Assembly (NCBI GenBank): GCA_034437515.1
Contig: DAOTTX010000153.1
Span: forward strand, 1 to 6,064
DNA length: 6,064 nucleotides
Source of the DNA: DAOTTX01 sp034437515
GTDB taxonomy: Bacteria; Chloroflexota; Anaerolineae; Aggregatilineales; Phototrophicaceae
Direction: 5' to 3'
A program made the translations under genes and the position numbers. Positions 1 through 5,972 of this stretch are shown here, one piece after another. Every line of letters starts with the position of its first letter. Positions within the stretch are counted from its first letter, which is position 1. The notes under the pieces are model-generated. The model made no database searches and was not told where the DNA came from. It saw only the letters and a list, made by a program, of their open reading frames with translations.

Positions 1-75
1 ATTGTCGGGGCCAACGACCTCACCAACCCTGACCGGCTCTCTATCGGTCAAGAACTGGTTATCCCGGTGGATTAG
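1..75 (+). CDS. C-terminal end of a LysM-domain protein (partial)
   Basis: Reading frame 1 is open from the first base and ends at TAG (73-75), giving 24 residues. The pattern is the second half of a LysM repeat: 'NDLTNPDRLSIGQELVIP', with the Asn-Pro-Asp turn followed by L-x-x-G-Q-x-L-x-I-P, which is the usual end of this roughly 45-residue peptidoglycan/chitin-binding fold. LysM modules anchor extracytoplasmic proteins to cell-wall glycan, so the protein is probably exported or surface-attached. The enzymatic or structural part lies upstream of the window and cannot be judged. The gene ends 10 bp before a strong hairpin. The LysM identification is fairly secure despite the short length; nothing can be said about the whole protein. 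Confidence 0.8.
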   Translation: MVGANDLTNPDRLSIGQELVIPVD

Positions 76-84
76 TCGGCATCC

Positions 85-111
85 GCAGCAGCATTGTGAA
101 GATGCTGCTGC
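85..111 (+). terminator. Perfect 10-bp hairpin after the LysM gene
   Basis: GCAGCAGCAT (85-94) and ATGCTGCTGC (102-111) are exact reverse complements around a 7-base loop. The hairpin starts 10 bp after the LysM stop codon, the usual place for a transcription terminator or 3'-end stabiliser. No T-run follows (the next bases are C-rich), so intrinsic termination is likely rather than certain. It also lies downstream of the convergent methyltransferase relic and could act in both directions. Confidence 0.6.
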
Positions 112-113
112 CT

Positions 114-131
114 ATCCCCCTAAATCCCCCT
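114..131. repeat. C-rich short direct repeat (two ATCCCCCT units)
   Basis: ATCCCCCT occurs at 114-121 and again at 124-131, a 10-bp period. The block matches the C-rich 'ccccctaaatcccccTT' type of spacer that I recall as dispersed in some cyanobacterial and other environmental genomes. Only the two local copies are seen here; that it is dispersed in this genome is an inference. The rest of 112-201 shows no gene or clear structure. Confidence 0.35.
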
Positions 132-201
132 TGCACCTACAGAGCCGCAAAATGCACGAATAACTAGCAGCTAAGCATTAGTAGTGATGATACCCTTCCT
201 G

Positions 202-757
202 TCAACGGGGAGGGTGGGCTGACCGCAGGTCAGACCGGGTGGGGTCGAAAGAGCCTAAATTGACATGCATGAGACTGTTTTCGACCAGCCTATTGATGAG
301 TGTGCTTAACGTATGCTGGAATTCCTGCGGGGGTGGGATGGCTTTGCTATCGTCGCGATCGTAGCCCCATGCTTGATCAGGGTAAGTGTAACGCCGTCCC
401 TGTTCATAGGTTTCTGGGAGCGTGTAGCCTTCACCTTTCCACGCACGTTCGGTGATCCCGGCGGCAAATGGATTGGCACACCTCAAGCGGTAAAAGCCAA
501 CCGGCTTCATCACCCGTGCCACCTGTTGAAAGACAACCCGCACCTCTGGCAAGAGGTTGAGCGCGTAGGGTTGATCGACCACATCATAATGTGCGGCAGG
601 TAACACGGCGACAGAACACACGCTTTCCGGCGACATCACCAAAATCCTCCGCACCGATCAACGCCGTAGCACTTTCTAACGTCAGGTCGAACTGTGAGCG
701 CGTGAACAACGCATCCGCTTCCACCAATCGCCGCCAACGATCACGGTCGCAGACTAT
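202..757 (-). pseudogene. SAM-dependent methyltransferase relic with internal deletion, frameshift and lost 3' end
   Basis: Two pieces of one class I methyltransferase family lie in different frames. The first (about 757-611) reads 'DRDRWRRLVEADALFTRSQF', then 'DLTLESATALIGAEDFGDVA' and 'GKRVFC', the N-terminal region leading to the first strand of the SAM-binding fold. The second (about 591-255, in a GTG-started frame of 150 residues, 654-202) reads 'HYDVVDQPYALNLLPEVR', 'VFQQVARVMKPVGFYRL', 'CANPFAAGITERAWKGEGY' and 'EFQHTLSTLINRL', the second half of the Rossmann core and the substrate-side region. Family members carry roughly 60 residues between these pieces, including the glycine-rich SAM motif; here they are absent and the frame changes between 611 and 591. 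The C-terminus also ends early in a palindromic repeat. No in-frame ATG is seen at the 5' end; ATA at 757-755 could be a decayed ATG. Only 5 bp separate it from the receiver gene upstream, suggesting a former operon. The substrate is unknown. An active product is very unlikely. Confidence 0.75.
206..246. repeat. GC-rich palindromic repeat at the 3' end of the methyltransferase relic
   Basis: The core is a hairpin: CTGACC (219-224), loop GCA, GGTCAG (228-233), flanked on both sides by G-rich blocks (207-218 and 237-244). One mismatched pair (218/234) separates the core from two further G-C pairs. The look is that of a small REP-like dispersed intergenic element. The methyltransferase-like reading frame enters it and stops inside at 202-204, so the last residues of that frame are repeat-encoded and not family-like. 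Dispersal elsewhere in the genome is inferred from style, not seen. Confidence 0.45.
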
Positions 758-762
758 AGAGG

Positions 763-1146
763 CTAGTCGCCGACACCCGCTTGGCGACTATGCAGGATCT
801 TATCGACCGCACGCAGCAGTTCACGCATGGCAAATGGTTTGACGAGATAGCCGTCCGCACCGTGTTCTCGGCTCGCTTGCCGGCTGTTCGGGCTGCTTTC
901 TGCCGTGAGGAATAAGAAGGGTACCCCCGCCGTGTGAGGATTAGCACGCACACGTTTGAGCAGCTCGACTCCGTTCATTTCCGGCATGGCGACATCACAG
1001 ACGATGATGTCGGGTAGATGCTGGGCGATCAAATCCAGCCCTTCGACGCCGTTACGGGCTTCACGCACATCAAACTTTCCATTCAACCCGGTCACGACCA
1101 TCTGTCGCATCATCGGATTGTCGTCAATTATAAGGATATTCATCAT
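763..1146 (-). CDS. Stand-alone CheY-like response regulator (receiver domain only)
   Basis: A 127-residue protein consisting of one receiver (REC) domain with no output domain. The phosphorylation site is complete: acidic pair D8-D9 in 'ILIIDDNP', phospho-acceptor D51 in 'DIIVCDVAMPEMNG', switch threonine T81 in 'FLFLTAE', aromatic switch Y100 and conserved lysine K103 in 'DGYLVKPF'. It should accept phosphate from a sensor histidine kinase and act by protein-protein contact in the cytoplasm. The kinase and target are not in the window. Two ATG codons are adjacent (1146-1144 and 1143-1141); the first is used here. A GGGG stretch about 10 bases upstream is a weak ribosome binding site. It is transcribed divergently from the malic enzyme and is followed 5 bp later by the methyltransferase relic. 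The family call is firm; whether it serves motility, regulation or a phosphorelay is open. Confidence 0.92.
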   Translation of the reverse strand: MMNILIIDDNPMMRQMVVTGLNGKFDVREARNGVEGLDLIAQHLPDIIVCDVAMPEMNGVELLKRVRANPHTAGVPFLFLTAESSPNSRQASREHGADGYLVKPFAMRELLRAVDKILHSRQAGVGD

Positions 1147-1230
1147 GTATTTTCCCCAATACTGCTACAAAGTTGTGACAATTCTATACATCTATTTATT
1201 CATATACTACTGGCAATGTCACCCCATCCC

Positions 1231-1242
1231 GTACTAAAGTAC
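1231..1242. promoter_or_regulatory. Short palindrome GTACT-AA-AGTAC in the divergent intergenic region
   Basis: Five-base arms (1231-1235 and 1238-1242) flank a 2-base centre. It lies about 85 bp upstream of the receiver gene and 180 bp upstream of the malic enzyme gene, a possible operator for either. A second odd-centred palindrome, TTGTGACAA, is at 1173-1181. Both are short enough to arise by chance. The stretch 1147-1215 is much more AT-rich than its surroundings and probably holds the receiver-gene promoter, but I could not pick a convincing -35/-10 pair there. The remaining bases 1243-1350 show no gene. Confidence 0.25.
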
Positions 1243-1355
1243 TATCTCAACGAATTGTCTTTGCGGGGTTTGGGAGTGTGTTTAGGATTGAGATTCCTCC
1301 GAATCCCGACCTCGATGTCACCCTGTACCCGGACGCAGCCAGAATGAGTCGCTGC

Positions 1356-1384
1356 TTGTATGGCGTTGTTCGTAGGACTATACT
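1356..1384 (+). promoter_or_regulatory. Candidate sigma70-type promoter of maeB
   Basis: TTGTAT (1356-1361, 3 of 6 to the -35 consensus, with the important TTG present) and TATACT (1379-1384, 5 of 6 to the -10 consensus) are separated by 17 bp, the ideal spacing. Transcription would start near 1391, giving a leader of about 30 bases that contains the ribosome binding site. Confidence 0.55.
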
Positions 1385-1405
1385 CGACAATGAGAAACCT
1401 TAAAC

Positions 1406-1410
1406 AAGGA
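1406..1410 (+). promoter_or_regulatory. maeB: Ribosome binding site of maeB
   Basis: AAGGA lies 9 bases before the ATG at 1420, a good Shine-Dalgarno match and distance. It fixes the start: the protein then begins MSFTKQDALDYHRLGRPGKI, the expected N-terminus for the family. Confidence 0.7.
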
Positions 1411-1419
1411 CAATAGTTC

Positions 1420-3660
1420 ATGTCATTTACCAAACAGGATGCGTTAGATTATCATCGGCTGGGACGACCGGGCAAAATCCAGATCACCCCGACCAAGCCG
1501 CTTGCCACCCAGCGCGATCTTTCACTGGCCTATTCTCCCGGCGTCGCCGAAGCGTGCCTGGAAATCGACCGTGACCCGCTGCAAGTCTTCGAGTTGACCG
1601 CCCGTGCCAATCTGGTTGCGGTCGTCAGCAACGGCTCGGCGGTGTTGGGGCTGGGCAACCTCGGCCCGTTGGGGTCTAAGCCGGTGATGGAGGGTAAAGG
1701 TGTGCTGTTCAAACGCTTTGCCGATGTGGATGTGTTCGACATCGAAATCGATTCCACCACTGCTGATGAAATTATCGCGGTGTGTAAGGCCATCGCGCCG
1801 ACCTTCGGCGGCATCAACCTGGAGGACATCAAAGCGCCGGAGTGCTTCGAGGTGGAGCAGCGTCTTAAAGAACAACTCGATATTCCCGTTTTCCACGACG
1901 ACCAGCACGGCACCGCGATTATTTCCGGTGCGGCACTCATTAACGCCTGTGAGATCAGCGGGAAGAAACTTGAAGACCTCAAGGTTGTGGTGGTTGGTGC
2001 TGGTGCGAGTGCCATCGCCTGTGCCCGGTTCTATACCAAGCTCGGCGTCAAACATGAGAACATCATCATTTCGGATTCCAGCGGCGTGATCTACGAAGGG
2101 CGGGAGCGGGTCAACAAGTACAAAGCGGAGTTTGCAACGAAATCCGACGTGCGCGAACTGCCGGAAGCGTTCGAGGGTGCGGATGTGGTGCTGGGTCTGT
2201 CCGTCGCGGGCAGCATCAAGCCGGAGTGGATCGAGAAGATGGCGGATAATCCGATCATCTTTGCGATGGCAAACCCCGATCCCGAAATCCGCCCGGAGGA
2301 CGCCCACGCTGTACGCGATGACGTTATCATGGGTACCGGGCGCAGTGACTACCCCAATCAGGTCAACAACGTGCTGGGCTTTCCGTTTATCTTCCGGGGG
2401 GCGCTGGATGTCTACGCGATCGGCATCAACGAGGCGATGAAGATGGCGGCGGCTCGTGCCCTTGCGGAGATGGCCCACGAGGACGTCCCCGACAGTGTGC
2501 TCAACGCCTATGATCTGAACGCGCTCAAGTTCGGGCGCGAGTATTTGATCCCCAAACCGCTTGATTCGCGTGTGCTGTTGTATGTGGCTCCGGCGGTGGC
2601 AAAAGCCGCGATGGACTCCGGCGTTGCCCGGCGGGAGATCGACATCGACGAGTACCGTGAGCGTTTGATCGCCCGGCAGGGGCAGGGGCAGATGGTACGC
2701 AATACCATCGTCAACCGCGCCAAACGCGGCGACCACAAGCGGGTGGTCTACGGCGAGGGCGAACATCCCAAGATCATCCGGGCGGCCTATCAAGTCTACG
2801 ACGAGGGCATTGCGGAACCGATCCTACTGGCGGAAAAAGACGACGTGATGCGCATTATCAACGAGCTAGGGTTGGACTTCCACCCCGAAGTGATTACCCC
2901 ACACAGTATGGATCGCCCTGACTTCGTGGACGAATATCTCAAAATTCGGGCGCGGAAGGGTGTCAGCCGGGCACGGGCCAGCAGCATGATCCAGGGCCGC
3001 ACCCACTATGGCCTGATGATGATGCTCACCGGCGAGGCCGATGCGTTCGTCAGCGGCTTAACGCACGAATACCCGGACATCATGCGCCCGGCGTTGCAAG
3101 TCTTCGGCACTCGCGGCGAAGTACAACGGGCGTGCGGTGTTTACCTGACGCTGGTCAAGGGCAAGGTCTACATCTTTGCGGATACGACCGTCAACATCGA
3201 CCCAGACGCGGAAACACTGGCGGAGATCGCCATCCTCGCCAATGACTTCGCGCAAACGCTGGAAATCGACCCGAAGGTGGCGATGCTGTCGTTTTCTAAT
3301 TTCGGCAGTACCCCGCACGAGCGTTCTACACGAATTCAGCAGGCGGTTGATATCGTCAAAGATCGCCGCCCGGATATTGTGATCGACGGTGAAATGCAAG
3401 CCGATACCGCCGTCGTCGCGGAGATCATCGAGGAACGCTACCCGTTCAGTGAGGTCAAAGACGCCAATGTGCTGGTCTTCCCCAACCTGGACGCGGCGAA
3501 CATCGCCTATAAGCTGCTCGACCGCCTGACCGAAGCCGAGGCCATCGGGCCGATCCTGCTCGGTATGGGTGCGCCGGTGCATGTGCTCCAGGCCGGGGAC
3601 GAAGTCGAGGAAATCGTCACCATGACGGCGGTCGCCGTCCGTGACGCGCAAGAACGCTAG
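1420..3660 (+). CDS. maeB: MaeB-type malic enzyme with C-terminal phosphotransacetylase-like domain
   Basis: A cytoplasmic enzyme of 746 residues, close to the usual length of hybrid MaeB proteins (about 750-760). It oxidatively decarboxylates malate to pyruvate and CO2 with NADP+ (or NAD+), feeding pyruvate and NAD(P)H. The malic enzyme part (about 1-420) shows Y38 in 'LAYSPGVA', K93 in 'MEGKGVLF', metal ligands E135-D136 in 'INLEDI' and D161 in 'FHDDQHGT', the nucleotide-binding turn 'VVVGAGASAIACA' (190-202), 'NPDPE' (285-289) and 'NQVNNVLGFPFIFRGALD' (313-330). The second part (about 430-740) is phosphotransacetylase-like: 'IFADTTVNIDP', 'AMLSFSNFGS' and the C-terminal 'GAPVHVLQAGD'. In true Pta this last motif is PVNDLSRG with catalytic Ser-Arg; here Q724-A725 replace the pair, fitting the known loss of Pta activity in MaeB, where the domain instead aids oligomerisation and binds acetyl-CoA as an allosteric inhibitor. 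It appears monocistronic, with its own promoter and a hairpin after it. NADP preference is family-based. Confidence 0.96.
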   Translation: MSFTKQDALDYHRLGRPGKIQITPTKPLATQRDLSLAYSPGVAEACLEIDRDPLQVFELTARANLVAVVSNGSAVLGLGNLGPLGSKPVMEGKGVLFKRFADVDVFDIEIDSTTADEIIAVCKAIAPTFGGINLEDIKAPECFEVEQRLKEQLDIPVFHDDQHGTAIISGAALINACEISGKKLEDLKVVVVGAGASAIACARFYTKLGVKHENIIISDSSGVIYEGRERVNKYKAEFATKSDVRELPEAFEGADVVLGLSVAGSIKPEWIEKMADNPIIFAMANPDPEIRPEDAHAVRDDVIMGTGRSDYPNQVNNVLGFPFIFRGALDVYAIGINEAMKMAAARALAEMAHEDVPDSVLNAYDLNALKFGREYLIPKPLDSRVLLYVAPAVAKAAMDSGVARREIDIDEYRERLIARQGQGQMVRNTIVNRAKRGDHKRVVYGEGEHPKIIRAAYQVYDEGIAEPILLAEKDDVMRIINELGLDFHPEVITPHSMDRPDFVDEYLKIRARKGVSRARASSMIQGRTHYGLMMMLTGEADAFVSGLTHEYPDIMRPALQVFGTRGEVQRACGVYLTLVKGKVYIFADTTVNIDPDAETLAEIAILANDFAQTLEIDPKVAMLSFSNFGSTPHERSTRIQQAVDIVKDRRPDIVIDGEMQADTAVVAEIIEERYPFSEVKDANVLVFPNLDAANIAYKLLDRLTEAEAIGPILLGMGAPVHVLQAGDEVEEIVTMTAVAVRDAQER

Positions 3661-3677
3661 CATCTGGAGATAAGATC

Positions 3678-3704
3678 GGGCACGCCTCTCACCCTGGTGT
3701 GCCC
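3678..3704 (+). terminator. Hairpin after maeB
   Basis: GGGCACGCC (3678-3686) pairs with GGTGTGCCC (3696-3704), nine pairs including one G-U, around a 9-base loop, 18 bp after the maeB stop. The bases that follow (cCTTAGT) hold only a weak T stretch, so this may be an inefficient terminator. The left arm can pair equally well with 3870-3878 (see the inverted repeat), so its role as a simple terminator is not settled. Confidence 0.5.
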
Positions 3705-3878
3705 CTTAGTACCTGTCACCCCCATGTGTCAGTCTTGAAAATGCCGTTATTGCAGCTGAAAAGGCACATGCTAGCGCTAATAGGAGGTGCAATCAGGTTG
3801 CTAGCGGCACTTTTGGGCTTACTATGCCCTGCATTGCCGATGGTACTCCGAGGGGTGACAGGTACTGAGGGTGTGCCC
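3678..3878. repeat. 201-bp element bounded by long imperfect inverted repeats (MITE-like)
   Basis: Bases 3703-3722 and 3852-3871 are inverted repeats matching at 19 of 20 positions (the odd one is a G-T pair), 129 bp apart. The match extends outward: 3678-3686 complements 3870-3878 (nine pairs with one G-T), if 18 bases (3687-3704) are treated as an insertion in the left arm. The ends together are therefore about 27-bp terminal inverted repeats starting GGGCAC. Inside, TGCTAGCG occurs twice (3769-3776, 3799-3806), and its palindromic core GCTAGC allows a further inner stem. No transposase is encoded, and I see no target-site duplication at these borders. It could be an old non-autonomous transposable element or a large structured RNA/DNA element between two genes. 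The 70-residue open frame across it (3699-3911) looks like chance. Confidence 0.6.
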
Positions 3879-3906
3879 AACCATAGGGTGATCGTACAAA
3901 GGACGT

Positions 3907-3912
3907 TATAAT
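3907..3912 (+). promoter_or_regulatory. Perfect -10 box (TATAAT) upstream of amylosucrase
   Basis: TATAAT sits 40 bp before the amylosucrase start, which would place transcription initiation near 3919. At 17-bp spacing the -35 position is TAGGGT (3884-3889), a poor match, and no extended TGn motif precedes the -10. The promoter may therefore be weak or need an activator. It lies immediately outside the right arm of the inverted-repeat element, so the mature message would not carry that element. Confidence 0.5.
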
Positions 3913-3941
3913 CATGTGCATATTACTCACGAGCAACGGTT

Positions 3942-3946
3942 AGGGA
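3942..3946 (+). promoter_or_regulatory. Ribosome binding site of amylosucrase
   Basis: AGGGA ends 6 bases before the ATG at 3953. An ATG overlapping it at 3946 is in another frame and meets a stop after five codons, so 3953 is the correct start. Confidence 0.6.
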
Positions 3947-3952
3947 TGCACT

Positions 3953-5902
3953 ATGCACCATGATGACGGCTGGATTCAGCACGAAGCGCAGCGCACACTC
4001 AAACGGTTGCTGCCCCGCGTAGAAGCGCAGTTCACCGAGCAGGAAGATTACGCCGCCTTCGCCAAGCGCCTGAACGCGCACTTCCCGCGTGCGTTCGGGC
4101 ATCTGCTGGCGATCTACGGCGACAAATACGACTTCTTCTATCACTTGCAGACGATCATCGAGACATTGGTAGAGGCGTATCTAACCCGGTCTGCTGACTT
4201 GCATCAGCTCGACCGACTGCGCGAGGAAAACCCACACTGGTACAAGAGCGAGGATATGGTCGGCGGGGTGTGTTATGTCGATCTGTTCGCCGGTGACCTC
4301 AACGGCGTGCGTGCGAAGATTCCGTACTTCAAAGAACTCGGCCTGACCTACCTGCATCTGATGCCGTTTTTCAAAGCACCGGCGGAAAACAGCGACGGCG
4401 GCTATGCGGTCAGTGACTACCGGCAGGTCATGCCCGACCTCGGCACGATGGACGACCTCGCCACACTGGCAGCGGCACTGCGCGAGGTCAATATCAGCCT
4501 GGTGCTGGATTTCGTGTTCAACCACACCTCAGACGAGCATCGCTGGGCGCTGGGGGCGCTCGAAGGTGACCCGGAATACCAGGATTACTATTATCTGTTC
4601 CCCGACCGCACCCTGCCCGACCAGTACGAAGACAACTTGCGCGAGATCTTCCCCGAACAGGCACCGGGTAGCTTTACCTATCGTGATGAGATCAGCCGTT
4701 GGGTGTGGACGACGTTCAACGACTTCCAATGGGATTTGAACTATAGCAACCCGGCGGTGTTTAACGCCATGCTCGGTGAGATGCTGTTTCTCGCCAACCA
4801 GGGGACGCAAGTGCTGCGGCTGGATGCGGTCGCGTTCATCTGGAAGCGGCTGGGCACCCCCTGTGAGAACCTACCACAAGTGCATGACATCATCCGGGCG
4901 TTTAACGCGCTGGTGCAGATCGCCGCCCCCGCGATGATCTTCAAGTCTGAGGCGATTGTGCATCCCGACGACGTCGCCAGTTATATCGACTGGCATGAGT
5001 GCCCGCTGTCGTACAACCCGACATTCATGGCGCTCGTCTGGGAGGCGCTGGCGACCCGTGAGGTCAAGTTGCTGCGCTACGCGATGAGCCGCCGCTACGA
5101 GATCGAGCCGCGCTCTGCGTGGGTAAATTACATCCGCGTGCATGATGACATCGGCTGGTCGTTCGCGGACGAGGACGCGGCGGCGGTCGGTATCCACAAC
5201 GGCTTTGACCATCGCCAGTTCCTCAACGCCTTTTACACCGGGCGCTTTGGTGGCAGTTTCGCCAACGGCCTGGGTTTCAACTTTAACCCGCACACACTGG
5301 ATATGCGTATCTGCGGGACGACGGCCTCACTCGCCGGGTTAGAGCAGGCTATCGCTGCTGAAAAGGGCGATTGGCAACTCGCCGCCCAGCAGCGCATCGC
5401 CATGATGCACAGCGTCATTCTAGGCGCGGGCGGCATCCCGTTAATCTATCTCGGTGATGAGATCGCCATGCTCAACGATTACAGCTATAAAGAAATCCCC
5501 GGCAAGGCTGACGACGGACGTTGGGTGCACCGCCCGGCATTTGACTGGGAACGCGCCGAAGACCGTCACAATCGCGGCACCGCACCGGGCTTCGTGTTCA
5601 CCGCGCTGCAACGGATGATTAACGCCCGTAAGCGCACACCCGCCCTTGCTGACCTGCACACGCTGTTCTTCGACAACGGCTCACCGCATGTGTTGAGTTT
5701 CATTCGTAACAGTCAGGTGCTGGTGCTGGCGAATTTCTCCGAGAATCATCAGGATCTAGAGCGGTCGCTGGTCAATTATTATTGGCGTGTACCAGCGGAA
5801 TGTGTCGATCTTATCAGCGGCGCGACGGTGCAAATCGACGACCGCCTACACCTTGCGCCGTACCAATATCTCTGGTTGATCGACTCGGCAGCGATTGAGT
5901 AG
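3953..5902 (+). CDS. ams: Amylosucrase (GH13, sucrose:glucan glucosyltransferase)
   Basis: A 649-residue cytoplasmic protein with no signal peptide, close to the Neisseria polysaccharea enzyme (about 636). It transfers glucose from sucrose to a growing alpha-1,4-glucan and releases fructose, needing no nucleotide sugar. Order: helical N-terminal domain (about 1-95), (beta/alpha)8 barrel with the B and B' insertions (about 100-560), C-terminal beta domain (about 565-649). Visible GH13 residues: H191 in 'DFVFNHTS', R289 and nucleophile D291 in 'LRLDAVAFIWK', acid/base E333 in 'FKSEAIVHP', and H397-D398 in 'VHDDIGW'. The salt-bridge pair that closes the sucrose pocket in amylosucrases is present as D148 ('NSDGGYAVS') and R523 ('DDGRWVHRP'). 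R230 in 'NLREIF' matches the acceptor-site arginine (Arg226 in Neisseria, by my alignment). Sucrose hydrolase is the nearest alternative and differs mainly in acceptor loops; amylosucrase is favoured. No sucrose transporter, fructokinase or glycogen gene adjoins it. Confidence 0.95.
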   Translation: MHHDDGWIQHEAQRTLKRLLPRVEAQFTEQEDYAAFAKRLNAHFPRAFGHLLAIYGDKYDFFYHLQTIIETLVEAYLTRSADLHQLDRLREENPHWYKSEDMVGGVCYVDLFAGDLNGVRAKIPYFKELGLTYLHLMPFFKAPAENSDGGYAVSDYRQVMPDLGTMDDLATLAAALREVNISLVLDFVFNHTSDEHRWALGALEGDPEYQDYYYLFPDRTLPDQYEDNLREIFPEQAPGSFTYRDEISRWVWTTFNDFQWDLNYSNPAVFNAMLGEMLFLANQGTQVLRLDAVAFIWKRLGTPCENLPQVHDIIRAFNALVQIAAPAMIFKSEAIVHPDDVASYIDWHECPLSYNPTFMALVWEALATREVKLLRYAMSRRYEIEPRSAWVNYIRVHDDIGWSFADEDAAAVGIHNGFDHRQFLNAFYTGRFGGSFANGLGFNFNPHTLDMRICGTTASLAGLEQAIAAEKGDWQLAAQQRIAMMHSVILGAGGIPLIYLGDEIAMLNDYSYKEIPGKADDGRWVHRPAFDWERAEDRHNRGTAPGFVFTALQRMINARKRTPALADLHTLFFDNGSPHVLSFIRNSQVLVLANFSENHQDLERSLVNYYWRVPAECVDLISGATVQIDDRLHLAPYQYLWLIDSAAIE

Positions 5903-5918
5903 GGGCAAAACGCGGAAG

Positions 5919-5943
5919 CGGGGCGACTTCATCGAACGCCCCG
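5919..5943. terminator. Bidirectional hairpin between converging genes
   Basis: CGGGGCG (5919-5925) and CGCCCCG (5937-5943) form seven perfect GC-rich pairs around an 11-base loop, 17 bp after the amylosucrase stop and 30 bp beyond the stop of the opposing gene. Only a weak AT stretch (tcaaatatt) follows on the + strand. Position and strength make a shared terminator the likely role. Confidence 0.6.
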
Positions 5944-5972
5944 TCAAATATTCCATCTATTTCATCCGTCGA

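Noticed and set aside
313..603. 96-codon + strand frame
   Set aside because: Antisense to the methyltransferase relic, whose family resemblance is on the - strand.
202..654. Intact 150-residue methyltransferase starting at GTG 654
   Set aside because: The first 20 or so residues are out of frame with family sequence, while the true N-terminal sequence lies in another frame upstream; the SAM motif is missing.
1242..1433. 63-codon - strand frame in the divergent gap
   Set aside because: No family resemblance, overlaps the maeB promoter and start, and has no ribosome site.
1522..2793. 423-codon open frame on the - strand inside maeB
   Set aside because: Antisense shadow of a strongly conserved gene with biased codon use; the translation is rich in His, Arg and Asp with no recognisable domain, and no ribosome site was found.
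3058..3663. 201-codon open frame on the - strand over the end of maeB
   Set aside because: Another antisense shadow; the + strand frame encodes the conserved Pta-like domain there.
3699..3911. 70-codon frame encoding a hydrophobic peptide in the maeB-amylosucrase gap
   Set aside because: It runs through the inverted-repeat element and ends within the TATAAT box; no ribosome site. The hydrophobic run 'LIGGAIRLLAALLGLL' could suggest a membrane peptide, but repeat sequence explains it better.
3661..3952. Riboswitch, tRNA or small RNA gene in the gap before amylosucrase
   Set aside because: No tRNA arms or known riboswitch core were recognised; the structure is accounted for by the inverted repeats, and the likely promoter is downstream of it.
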